This document shows positions 34,014 to 41,845 of a DNA stretch of 48,118 nucleotides, one piece after another. Location of the stretch: assembly GCA_947644195.1 (NCBI GenBank), contig CANRZB010000028.1, positions 1 through 48,118 on the forward strand, read 5' to 3'. Numbering within the stretch: position 1 is the first letter of the stretch; every line of letters begins with the position of its first letter. The notes beneath the pieces are model-generated. The model was not told where the DNA came from and searched no databases. It was given only the letters and a program-made list of their open reading frames with translations. Source of the DNA: an uncultured Clostridium sp. (GTDB taxonomy: Bacteria > Bacillota > Clostridia > Lachnospirales > Lachnospiraceae). The translations under genes were made by a program, and so were the position numbers.

Positions 34014-34586
34014 ATGTCAAGAAAATTACCGCAAAGATATGTGTCGGAAAACGCAGTAAAACGAGCCCTTAAAATAGATACTTTTCGTAATTTGTCAAGA
34101 GAGAAGATTATGCAGTTTGCATCAATGATTCCGTACATGGATAAAGAGGTGGCAATAGCAATAATAAATCAGTTTCCGACATTTGCTGATTTTGGAAAGA
34201 CGGCAGTATCTTGTTATATGCAAATGTGCGATAATATTCTGGAAAAGAATAAAGAAAGTCAAATAGCTGTAATTCAAAGTTACCAAACAATCTTAGCTGC
34301 ATTGGCAAAAAAAATGGACACAGATGATATTACCGAAAAAGAGCGAAAAGCTATAACCGAAGATATGATTTCAGCAGCAGATAAGATAGCAGAAATTGAT
34401 TTGCAAAATAAAAAAATTCTAGACAAGTTAGTAACGAAAAGCTTATGGGCTATGTTAGGTGTTATGGCAATATTGGGGGCTGGAATTGGAATTCGGTCTG
34501 CGTTTGGTAGTGGAGATCTGCCACAGATAACGGATAACAATGACAGTGATGATAACGGAAAAATGAGTGAAAAGAACAGTAAATAA
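34014..34586 (+). CDS. Hypothetical protein with C-terminal membrane anchor
   Basis: A 190-residue protein. Residues 1-135 are soluble and helical (ENAVKRALKIDTFRNLSREK, then a coil to about 140). A single hydrophobic segment at about 143-162 (LWAMLGVMAILGAGIGI) is followed by a short Asp/Asn/Ser-rich tail, so the bulk should face the cytoplasm. I do not recognise a family. GGAGGG lies six bases before the ATG at 34014. Its codons are AT-rich compared with flanking housekeeping genes. It is the first gene of a cassette with the interrupted small protein and the PD-(D/E)XK-like protein. Confidence 0.75.
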   Translation: MSRKLPQRYVSENAVKRALKIDTFRNLSREKIMQFASMIPYMDKEVAIAIINQFPTFADFGKTAVSCYMQMCDNILEKNKESQIAVIQSYQTILAALAKKMDTDDITEKERKAITEDMISAADKIAEIDLQNKKILDKLVTKSLWAMLGVMAILGAGIGIRSAFGSGDLPQITDNNDSDDNGKMSEKNSK

Positions 34587-34674
34587 TATAGCAGAATTTG
34601 TAATAAAATGGGATGTATGTTATAATTCTATCACTATGGTAATATGAATAATTTCATAAACAATGGAGGAACAT

Positions 34675-35071
34675 ATGCAAAAAATAAAGCTGAATAAAAA
34701 TTTTGGTCAAGTTGTTGAAGCTCATGGATATGAACTTGATACAACAAAAAAAGTATATTATTAATATCGAAGATGAATTTAGTCAACAGCAGGTAATTCT
34801 GGTAACCGTACAATCTATGGGATTGGCTGCTGTGCAAGATTATCATAAATGGCTTAGTGATAATGGATTTGATCCTGTTATGCCTGATCCAACAAATGAT
34901 TTTGTGGCTGAATATTATGGAGTAAAACCTTTGTGGAGTACTGACTTATCTCAAGGTATTGTGGTAAAGGCAGAAAATGATGATGATTACTTTATTGTGA
35001 TGGAATGCAGCCGATTAAATGATGGTTTTAAATATACACAAATCATTGTAACATTAGGCGGATGTCTATAA
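34675..35071 (+). CDS. Small hypothetical protein, frame interrupted at a poly-A run
   Basis: The ATG at 34675 has GGAGG before it and reads MQKIKLNKNFGQVVEAHGYE up to a run of seven A (34746-34752), after which it stops at TAA 34762. Dropping one A would continue through YIINIEDEFSQQQVILVTV to 35071, giving about 131 residues. The alternative start at 34703 in the second frame has no ribosome site. So the gene is either slightly broken, mis-sequenced, or expressed by slippage at the A-run. The family is unknown; it is a compact alpha/beta protein with acidic surface. Middle gene of the cassette, 34 bases before the next start. Confidence 0.65.
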
Positions 35072-35105
35072 TTTTAATTTGTTATGAATGAGGAGGAATG
35101 TTTCG

Positions 35106-35897
35106 ATGTATTCGGTTACTAAACGGATTAGTATGATAAAACAACCATATGGTGGATACTTAAATAAAAAACAATTTGAGATTAACTCTATTGATGATGG
35201 TAATGTGTTGAATGACATAGAAAATATTCATGCAACATTGGTGGGAATGGCTGTAGATTACCTAACTCGTTTTATGATGGGGACACCAGTAGAAGATGCG
35301 TTTAGTATTTCTTTAATGGGTGCATCTTGCCTTGACTTATTTTTGAATAAAACTATGAGCAAGAAAGAACTGGCTCAAAACAATGCAAAAAAACTCTTAA
35401 AGGGAATTAAGGGTCTTGATAATGCGTCTATTACCAATGCATGTAAATTAGTTGGTTACGATGTTTGTTTTAGAGCAGGTGTTGTTGGCTATAGACCTGT
35501 TGAAGATATAGAACCAAATACTGGAACTATTGAAAATATAGTAATTATGGTCAATCGATGTTTATCATTTTGGAAACAATATGGCCCTATTGTTAAAGAT
35601 GGGTTTACTTTTGAAGGAGGATACACAAATACAATATCATCAGGTGATGGTGATTTTCTAACAAATGATACTTTATGGGATTTCAAGGTATCAAAATCTG
35701 AGCCGACGAGCAAACATACATTACAGCTATTAATATATTATATTATGGGATGTCATTCCATTCATTCTGAGTTTGAGAAAATTGAGAAACTGGGAATATT
35801 TAATCCAAGAAAAAATAAAATATATTTATCAAATATTGCCTCAATTAGTCCTGAAATAATCAAGAAAGTTTCTGTAGAAGTTATTGGCTATAAATAG
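35106..35897 (+). CDS. Putative PD-(D/E)XK nuclease-like protein
   Basis: A 263-residue protein. Residues about 180-225 show the nuclease core pattern: GDGDFLTNDTLWDFKVSK, where an Asp, then D-x-K (DFK), would be the catalytic set, followed by helix TLQLLIYYIMG with the Gln often seen in this superfamily. The N-terminal half is helical and unassigned. GGAGG lies nine bases before the ATG at 35106, preferred over 35088. Last gene of the cassette. Such folds occur in restriction, phage-defence and DNA-repair proteins; here defence is a guess from context. Confidence 0.7.
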   Translation: MYSVTKRISMIKQPYGGYLNKKQFEINSIDDGNVLNDIENIHATLVGMAVDYLTRFMMGTPVEDAFSISLMGASCLDLFLNKTMSKKELAQNNAKKLLKGIKGLDNASITNACKLVGYDVCFRAGVVGYRPVEDIEPNTGTIENIVIMVNRCLSFWKQYGPIVKDGFTFEGGYTNTISSGDGDFLTNDTLWDFKVSKSEPTSKHTLQLLIYYIMGCHSIHSEFEKIEKLGIFNPRKNKIYLSNIASISPEIIKKVSVEVIGYK

Positions 35898-36029
35898 ACA
35901 AAAATATTGAAACTCCTTAAAAAATTTCGCTGTTTCTTTTTTGCTTATTTCGTTATTGATTAATTCTCATCTAGCAAAATCCTACAGTAGCTTATAGTAA
36001 ATTTACACTGTCCTGATTAAAATCCATAC

Positions 36030-36058
36030 TTGAATTCCTGTCCTGATTATGTTATATT
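36030..36058 (+). promoter_or_regulatory. Promoter of antitoxin RNA 1
   Basis: TTGAAT (36030-36035), exactly 17 bases, TATATT (36053-36058); start of RNA expected near 36065. Confidence 0.7.
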
Positions 36059-36064
36059 GAACGT

Positions 36065-36202
36065 AAAGAAAGGCATCTGCTGTAACAGATGCCTCTCAAA
36101 CGGATAGTATCCTACTCCAAAAGTGGATGCTCCCAAGCATACGGATTAATGTCCTAAAGGACACCGCCTAGCCTGTTTGCACGACAGGTTAGGCATTTTT
36201 TA
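36065..36202 (+). ncRNA. Putative antisense antitoxin RNA 1 of a type I module
   Basis: About 135 bases from the promoter at 36030 to a strong terminator: GCCTAGCCTGT (36166-36176), seven-base loop, ACAGGTTAGGC (36184-36194), then TTTTTT. The 5' end folds into GGCATCTG/CAGATGCC (about 36072-36093), which on the other strand is followed by TTTCTTT and may end the toxin mRNA. It contains CTCCCAAGC (36130-36138), also found in the toxin leader, which could pair with the toxin ribosome site. It has no coding capacity. Confidence 0.7.
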
Positions 36203-36316
36203 TTTTCGCTTGTTCTTCCTATCTATGTAGGCAAGCAACGCTATCAGCAGAGTTCCGAAAGATACCAGCAATGCCAGTATTCCCAGAAAAACCATAATAG
36301 TTTCATAATCTGTCAT
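36200..36316 (-). CDS. Type I toxin peptide, putative holin-like (38 aa)
   Basis: A 38-residue peptide: short polar start (MTDYETIM), one hydrophobic membrane helix (about residues 9-30, VFLGILALLVSFGTLLIALL), then a basic tail (DRKNKRK). This is the pattern of Firmicute holin-like type I toxins (Hol-Tox group). GGGAGGTG (36323-36330) is an ideal ribosome site. In the leader, CCTCCCA (minus strand, at 36388-36394) is complementary to it, so the full-length mRNA would be translationally shut until refolded or processed, as in Hok and TisB systems. It is convergent with the antitoxin RNA. Confidence 0.85.
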   Translation of the reverse strand: MTDYETIMVFLGILALLVSFGTLLIALLAYIDRKNKRK

Positions 36317-36428
36317 CAGCGTCACCTCCCATCTGGTGTAAGTCCGGCTAATCATAGATTACACCGGCTAAATTTACAGTGACAGCTTGGGAGGCTACCA
36401 CCCCGTCGAAGGGCTTTTCCGTATAGAA

Positions 36429-36457
36429 ATTTTAACATATCTTATACACTCATTCAA
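36429..36457 (-). promoter_or_regulatory. Promoter of toxin mRNA 1
   Basis: On the minus strand TTGAAT (36452-36457), exactly 17 bases, TAAAAT (36429-36434). The toxin leader would be about 105 bases. Confidence 0.7.
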
Positions 36458-36476
36458 GAAAGATTTGAGTAAGATT

Positions 36477-36830
36477 TTATCTGTTTTGTATATTAGCGAT
36501 ATCAAACATAATAGATTTTTGCCCTTTTTCAAACTCCCGTTCCACATACAGCATACCATACTTATCTCCCCACTCCTTCAACTGCTTAGCATAATTGGCA
36601 TAATCAGCCTTTGTCTTGTGGTATATCTTTATAAACGAATCCACACTCGGATAACCATACCCTTTAACGATATCCCTCAGACGTTGTTTCATATTTGCTA
36701 TCTGCTGTTCCTTGCCGGATATCAGCTTTTGTAGTTCCTTTCTGCGTTTCCCTTGAAATACACTGGTACAGAGCAGTAAATCCTGCCGTAACTGTCCCAA
36801 TTCCTTTTCGCAGGTTAGGACGACATTCTC
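36477..36830 (-). pseudogene. Remnant of a relaxase/mobilisation protein C-terminus
   Basis: About 118 codons read a charged coiled coil (KRRKELQKLISGKEQQIANM) and then YPSVDSFIKIYHKTKADYANY and KEWGDKYG. This resembles the C-terminal coil of MobA/MobL-type relaxases from Lachnospiraceae mobilisable elements. An in-frame TAG lies just upstream at the TTG that opens the frame, and no ribosome site is seen, so it is a 5'-truncated fragment. The toxin 1 promoter lies directly past its end. The family assignment is by memory of the pattern and is moderate. Confidence 0.5.
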
Positions 36831-36892
36831 CAAAACCTAATAAAATAAAATTAGGGCTTTTCAAATGAAAACATTTGTGTTATAGTATCAAA

Positions 36893-37173
36893 AGATAAAG
36901 CGAGGAAGAGGAATAGTAGCTGTGGATCAGAATACAGAAAGCTGTTGGTTGATGCGAAACAGTGGACGTGAATCAGTGAACTGCCCTCGGAGCTGCCGGT
37001 TGAACCGATAATAGTAGAGATAGTAGACCAGGACGGAGTCCCACCGTTACAGGGGAAGGGTATTGACAAGTTTTTGATGTACCTGTGAGTGCATGATGAT
37101 TCATGAAGAAAGAGTGGTACCGCGTGAGAAGATATCTCCCGTCTCTTTGAGAAACAAAGAGATGGGATTTTTT
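36893..37173 (+). promoter_or_regulatory. T-box leader of leuA (leucine)
   Basis: A tRNA-sensing leader. The T-box core AGTGGTACCGCG lies at 37113-37124; CCCGTCTCTTTG (37138-37149) and CAAAGAGATGGG (37155-37166) form the terminator, followed by a T-run (37168-37173). Stem I is in 36900-37050; CTC in GCCCTCGGAGCTGC (36982-36995) is the likely leucine specifier, though CTG is next to it. A promoter with TATAGT is near 36880-36886. Uncharged tRNA-Leu would stabilise the antiterminator and turn leuA on. Confidence 0.92.
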
Positions 37174-37275
37174 ACTGTATAGGAAATTGCTCATATAAAA
37201 GTGGTATGCAGTGTAAGCTCAGCGAATTGCACTTTTTACTTTATCGTAAGTTTAGAGAAGATGGAGGATAAGACA

Positions 37276-38940
37276 ATGAAAGGATTTGAAAAGTATCAAA
37301 AAAGTTATTTCATGCCGCCGGAGGAATGCTATGAATGGGTCAAAAAGGATGCCATTGCGAAGGCTCCGGTATGGTGCAGTGTGGATCTGCGGGATGGAAA
37401 TCAGGCATTGATTGAACCTATGGGATTGGAAGAAAAGGTTGAGTTCTTCAAGCTGTTGGTTGAAATTGGGTTCAAGGAGATTGAAGTGGGCTTTCCAGCG
37501 GCTTCCGAGACAGAATTTGTCTTTTTACGGACATTGATAGAGCGAAATCTGATTCCAGATGATGTGACGGTGCAAGTGTTGACGCAGGCGAGAGAGCATA
37601 TTATTCGAAAAACCTTTGAAGCGGTACAGGGTGCGCCAAATGCGATTGTGCATGTCTATAATTCAACTTCGGTAGCACAGAGGGAACAGGTATTCCGCAA
37701 ATCGAAAGATGAGATTAAGCAGATTGCTGTGGATGGTGCGAAGTTATTAAAAGAACTGGCAGCGGAAGTGGAAGGAAATTTCCGTTTTGAATATAGCCCG
37801 GAAAGTTTTCACGGGACGGAAGTGGAATATGCGGTGGAGGTCTGCAATGCAGTTTTGGACGTCTGGGAGCCGCAGGCGGAAGCACCGGCGATCATCAATA
37901 TTCCTTCTACGGTAGAAAATGCGATGCCACATGTGTTTGCGAGCCAGGTAGAGTATGTCAGTAAACATTTGAAATACCGGGACTGCGTGGTATTATCCCT
38001 TCATCCGCATAATGACCGTGGTACGGGTGTTGCTACTGCGGAGCTGGGGGTTCTGGCGGGGGCAGACCGGATCGAGGGAACTTTATTTGGCAATGGAGAG
38101 CGTACCGGAAATATGGACATTGTTACCATGGCAATGAATCTGTATTCGCATGGTGTAGATCCTTGCCTGGATTTCTCTGATATGCAGAGGATTGCGGATG
38201 CCTATGAGCATTTGACTGACATGCAGGTATCTATGCGTCAGCCATATGCTGGCGAACTGGTCTTTACCGCTTTTTCTGGCTCGCATCAGGATGCGATTTC
38301 CAAGGGAATGAACTATCGTGAGGAGAAAAAACAGGATCTTTGGACAGTGCCGTATCTGCCGATTGATCCGAAAGATGTAGGCAGAACTTATGATTCCGAT
38401 GTCATCCGCATTAATAGTCAGTCCGGCAGAGGCGGCGTAGCTTATGTATTAAAACAGAATTTTGGAATTGTGCTTCCTGATCGTATGCGGGAAGAGGTTG
38501 GCTATCTGATGAAAGGGGTATCCGACCGGAAACATGCAGAATTAAAAGCGGAGGATATGTTGCAAATCTTTAATGATACTTACTATAATCCGCCGAAGAT
38601 TTTTGACATTGTGGAATGTCATTTCCAGCAGAAAGACGGTATCCAGACACAGGTATCCATCAAAGAGGGAGATACCGTTACCGTGGTGGAAGCGCAGGGA
38701 AATGGCCGATTAAATGCTGTCAACAATGCGTTGAAAAAACATTTTGGATTGCAGCATACATTAGATGCCTATGAGGAACATTCCCTGTCCAAGAAATCGG
38801 ACGCAAAGGCGATGGCATATGTTGGTGTGACGAAAGATGGACAGAAGTTATATTGGGGAGTAAATTCGGATGAAGATATTCTGAGGGCTTCCATTGATGC
38901 ATTGGTTAGTGCGTTGAATCGAATGATGCAGGCCAGCTAG
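37276..38940 (+). CDS. leuA: 2-isopropylmalate synthase
   Basis: First committed enzyme of leucine synthesis, 554 residues, the long type. The catalytic HMGL-like barrel shows APVWCSVDLRDGNQALIEPM and VLSLHPHNDRGTGVATAELG (metal-binding HPHND), then NGERTGNMDIVTMAMNLYSHG. A C-terminal regulatory domain (about 430-554) binds leucine. GGAGG lies eight bases before the ATG at 37276; earlier in-frame ATGs at 37201 and 37261 are less likely. The T-box leader makes expression depend on leucyl-tRNA shortage. The stop TAG is also the first bases of a MITE-like element. Confidence 0.96.
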   Translation: MKGFEKYQKSYFMPPEECYEWVKKDAIAKAPVWCSVDLRDGNQALIEPMGLEEKVEFFKLLVEIGFKEIEVGFPAASETEFVFLRTLIERNLIPDDVTVQVLTQAREHIIRKTFEAVQGAPNAIVHVYNSTSVAQREQVFRKSKDEIKQIAVDGAKLLKELAAEVEGNFRFEYSPESFHGTEVEYAVEVCNAVLDVWEPQAEAPAIINIPSTVENAMPHVFASQVEYVSKHLKYRDCVVLSLHPHNDRGTGVATAELGVLAGADRIEGTLFGNGERTGNMDIVTMAMNLYSHGVDPCLDFSDMQRIADAYEHLTDMQVSMRQPYAGELVFTAFSGSHQDAISKGMNYREEKKQDLWTVPYLPIDPKDVGRTYDSDVIRINSQSGRGGVAYVLKQNFGIVLPDRMREEVGYLMKGVSDRKHAELKAEDMLQIFNDTYYNPPKIFDIVECHFQQKDGIQTQVSIKEGDTVTVVEAQGNGRLNAVNNALKKHFGLQHTLDAYEEHSLSKKSDAKAMAYVGVTKDGQKLYWGVNSDEDILRASIDALVSALNRMMQAS

Positions 38941-39100
38941 TGTACTGGCACATTTATATTTCGCCAAATGGCTTGCCCGAATTTCCATCTGCCACGTTGT
39001 CGTCGATCAACGATGCCACCGCATCGCCTCTCTCCTCCGCCTTGCAGATTGAAAAATCGTTCTACGCCATTTTGCTGAAAATAAATGTGTCAGCACACTA
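38938..39100. mobile_element. MITE-like palindromic element, 163 bp (copy C)
   Basis: Same ends as copy B: TAGTGTACTGGCACATTTAT at 38938 and ATAAATGTGTCAGCACACTA at 39100, and again an inner stem (CATCTGC/GCAGATTG). The interior sequence differs from copy B. The left TA is part of the leuA stop codon. No coding capacity. The long stem may double as the leuA terminator. Confidence 0.8.
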
Positions 39101-39187
39101 GGGTTATGATGGAATTATGTATGTGTTGTTTTCGGGAGAGGCATAAATAGATGCGATATCGTGGAATCTTATGAGGGAGGATTATAG

Positions 39188-39949
39188 ATGTGGGAAGCCG
39201 GGATTTATAACCGTTATGGTAAGGAACGGATGCAGCCTTCTATCGATCTGGCGGGCAGAATGAGAGAAAAAGATTTTCAAAGAATTTTGGATGTCGGATG
39301 TGGCACCGGAATGAGTACAGCCCCTTTGGTTTCTACCTGGAAACAGGCGGAAATCATTGGAGTGGACCGATCGGCAGAGATGTTGGAAAAGGCAAGAGAA
39401 CTCTTGCCGGAGGTAGAATTTCTGCAAAGAGATTGCCGGAAGCCGCTTCCCGATTTGGGGAAATTTGATTTAATTTTTTCCAATGCCTTTCTGCAATGGC
39501 TGCCAGACCAGGAGACGTTTATTGCTAATTCCTTTGCCATGCTCCATCATCATGGAATCTTTGCTGCACAGATTCCGTTGTTTGAAACGATGCCGGCTCA
39601 TGGATGTATTGTGAGAGCAGAAACGATTTATGAGGATAAATTTCAGGGAATGGAGGACGAAAAATATGTGCTTCATTCTGCAACGAAATACTATGATATA
39701 CTGGCGGAGTATACCGATCAGATAGAGATGTGGATTACGGATTACTGTCATCAGATGGACAGTGTAATCAATATATTGGAATTTTTGAGGGGAACAGCGT
39801 TACACCCATATTTAGACAGACTGAATGAGGAAGAACAGGAGTTGTTTCTGAAGGAAGTACGAAAGAATTTAGAAAAAGAGTATCCTGCTCAGCCAAATGG
39901 CAAGGTTTTGTTTCCCTTTAAGAGGCTTTTTCTGGTTGGGCAAAAATGA
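39188..39949 (+). CDS. SAM-dependent methyltransferase, trans-aconitate methyltransferase-like
   Basis: A 253-residue class I methyltransferase. Motif I ILDVGCGTGMSTAPL, motif II IIGVDRSAEML, and the acidic pair in FLQRDCRKPLPDLGKFD followed by LIFSNAFLQWLPD. The latter and the overall length fit trans-aconitate 2-methyltransferase (Tam) relatives. The substrate is not proven. GGGAGG lies seven bases before the ATG. It stands between copy C and galT. Confidence 0.8.
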   Translation: MWEAGIYNRYGKERMQPSIDLAGRMREKDFQRILDVGCGTGMSTAPLVSTWKQAEIIGVDRSAEMLEKARELLPEVEFLQRDCRKPLPDLGKFDLIFSNAFLQWLPDQETFIANSFAMLHHHGIFAAQIPLFETMPAHGCIVRAETIYEDKFQGMEDEKYVLHSATKYYDILAEYTDQIEMWITDYCHQMDSVINILEFLRGTALHPYLDRLNEEEQELFLKEVRKNLEKEYPAQPNGKVLFPFKRLFLVGQK

Positions 39950-40054
39950 GTACTCCCCAGAAGTATAGAATAAAATGGAACTAAAAATGGCAGAAATTGC
40001 TTTAGAACGATTATGATAATGATGTAATTGGGATAGTGAAAAAAGGAGGAGCTT

Positions 40055-41554
40055 ATGGGAAACGTGAATGAGTTGGTACGGGAATTGTTACAGTATGGGG
40101 AAAAAACGGGATTGGTGGATCCGTGGGACCGTACCTATACTTTAAATCGGATTTTGGAAGTAATGCAGCTGGATTCCTATGAAGATCCACAGACGCCGCA
40201 GGAGGATCTGCCGCTGGAAGATATTCTTTCCGGGCTTATGGATGACGCCTACGACAGAGGTGTGTTGCAGGAAAATAGTGTGGCGTACCGGGATTTGTTT
40301 GATACCAAATTAATGGCGGCGCTGGTGCCGGCGCCTCATCAGATAATCCGGGAATTTCAGGAAAAGTATCAGAAATCATCCAGAGAGGCGACGGATTGGT
40401 ATTATCAATTTAGTTGTGATACCGATTATATTCGAAGATATCGGATTGCCAGGGATAGGAAATGGAAAGCGGAAACCGAGTACGGTACGTTGGATGTGAC
40501 GATTAATTTATCTAAACCAGAAAAGGATCCGAAAGCGATTGCAGCGGCAAAAAATGCACCGCAGAGCGCCTATCCGAAATGTCAGTTGTGTATGGAAAAT
40601 GAGGGATATGCCGGGAGACTGAACCATCCGGCGCGCCAGAATCATCGGATCATACCGATAACCATTGATGGAGAAAAATGGGGATTCCAGTATTCTCCGT
40701 ATGTGTATTATAATGAACATTGCATTGTCTTTAATAGCAAGCATACGCCAATGAAAATTGATGCGTCTGCTTTTCGGAAGCTGCTGGATTTTATTCGCCA
40801 ATTTCCACATTATTTTGTGGGTTCCAATGCAGATTTGCCGATTGTGGGAGGTTCTATACTGTCCCATGAGCATTTTCAGGGAGGGCATTATGAATTTGCG
40901 ATGGAGCGTGCTGCGGTAAAGCAGAAAATTACGATTCGTGGATTTGAAGAAATTGAGGCGGGTATTGTGCATTGGCCGATGTCTGTCATTCGTATCTGTC
41001 ATGAAGACCCGGAAAAATTGGTAAATGCAGCGTCCCATATTTTGGACACATGGCGGGGATATACGGATGAAAAATCCTTTATTTTTGCAGAGACAGAGGG
41101 AGAAGCACATAATACGATTACGCCAATTGCCAGAATGAGAAATGGCAAGTATGAGCTAGATCTGGTACTGCGGAATAATATTACGACAGAGGAATATCCG
41201 CTGGGGGTATATCACCCTCATCAGGAATTACATCATATCAAGAAGGAGAATATTGGACTAATTGAGGTTATGGGATTAGCCGTCCTACCGGCAAGACTGA
41301 AAGGTGAGATGGAACGTCTGGCGGAGTATATTGTCGAGGGAAAAGAGATTCGGTCAGATGAAGAATTAGAAAAACATGCGGACTGGGTGGAGGCATTTAT
41401 TCAGAAATATGATGAGATTAATGCAGAAAACGTAGAACAAATCTTGCAGGATGAGATCGGAATTGTATTTCAGCAGGTTTTGGAGCATGCCGGTGTTTAC
41501 AAAAATGATGAGGCTGGAATGGAAGGCTTTTTGCGATTTGTAGAAGCATTATAA
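40055..41554 (+). CDS. galT: UDP-glucose-hexose-1-phosphate uridylyltransferase (class II GalT)
   Basis: Leloir-pathway enzyme, 499 residues, the size of the Firmicute class II form. It swaps galactose-1-phosphate with UDP-glucose. It shows WYYQFSCDTDYIRRYRIARD, YPKCQLCMENEGY, SPYVYYNEHCIVFN and ILSHEHFQGGHYEF with the active-site His region. AAGGAGG precedes the ATG. galK and galE are not beside it. It would handle galactose released by the GH36 enzyme at 7802. Confidence 0.95.
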   Translation: MGNVNELVRELLQYGEKTGLVDPWDRTYTLNRILEVMQLDSYEDPQTPQEDLPLEDILSGLMDDAYDRGVLQENSVAYRDLFDTKLMAALVPAPHQIIREFQEKYQKSSREATDWYYQFSCDTDYIRRYRIARDRKWKAETEYGTLDVTINLSKPEKDPKAIAAAKNAPQSAYPKCQLCMENEGYAGRLNHPARQNHRIIPITIDGEKWGFQYSPYVYYNEHCIVFNSKHTPMKIDASAFRKLLDFIRQFPHYFVGSNADLPIVGGSILSHEHFQGGHYEFAMERAAVKQKITIRGFEEIEAGIVHWPMSVIRICHEDPEKLVNAASHILDTWRGYTDEKSFIFAETEGEAHNTITPIARMRNGKYELDLVLRNNITTEEYPLGVYHPHQELHHIKKENIGLIEVMGLAVLPARLKGEMERLAEYIVEGKEIRSDEELEKHADWVEAFIQKYDEINAENVEQILQDEIGIVFQQVLEHAGVYKNDEAGMEGFLRFVEAL

Positions 41555-41563
41555 AAATAAATA

Positions 41564-41585
41564 ATGCGAGAAAAAAATCCCGCAT
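41564..41585 (-). terminator. Possible hairpin after galT
   Basis: ATGCG (41564-41568) pairs with CGCAT (41581-41585) plus flanking G/C bases; the T-rich tail lies on the minus-strand side only, so it is a weak terminator candidate. Confidence 0.3.
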
Positions 41586-41673
41586 CTAATACAAAACTAT
41601 AGCATATCCCATAATACAAGTCTAGTATTTTTTAAGCGAGTTGATAGAATGATATTGCCGGCAAAAAAATAAC

Positions 41674-41845
41674 GGGAGGTAGTAGTGTGAAAAATAATGC
41701 TGATGCAATTATTTTTCACACATAAACGTAGTTTATGTTGGCTATTTGTGCCGGAGCGTCACAAATAAGCCTTGATGGCAGATGAGAAATCGCCTGCGCG
41801 AATTTCTCATCGCCCCGTCGCATACGCTCCGGAATGGAGAATATC
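41674..41845 (+). promoter_or_regulatory. Structured leader RNA with pseudoknot before a methyltransferase gene
   Basis: Seen in order: GGGAGG (41674-41679) and a 12-codon frame from GTG 41687 to TAA 41725 lying inside a perfect 14-base stem (41685-41698 with 41708-41721); hairpin ATTTGTG/CACAAAT (41744-41750, 41760-41766) whose nine-base loop CCGGAGCGT (41751-41759) is perfectly complementary to ACGCTCCGG (41824-41832); hairpin GATGAGAAAT/ATTTCTCATC (41781-41790, 41802-41811). The pseudoknot partner ends three bases before GGAG, the ribosome site for the ATG at 41846. This is the layout of a translational riboregulator; ligand or partner unknown. A small mobile palindrome is the alternative. 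Confidence 0.6.

Noticed and set aside
34634-34846. 70-codon minus-strand frame over the small cassette gene
   Set aside because: It is antisense to the frame with a perfect ribosome site and has no protein-like features.
36387-36734. 115-codon plus-strand frame across the toxin 1 promoter and relaxase remnant
   Set aside because: It is hydrophobic by chance, antisense to the coiled-coil remnant and lacks a ribosome site.
40508-41110. 200-codon minus-strand frame inside galT
   Set aside because: It is antisense to clearly recognisable GalT motifs and has no protein-like pattern.
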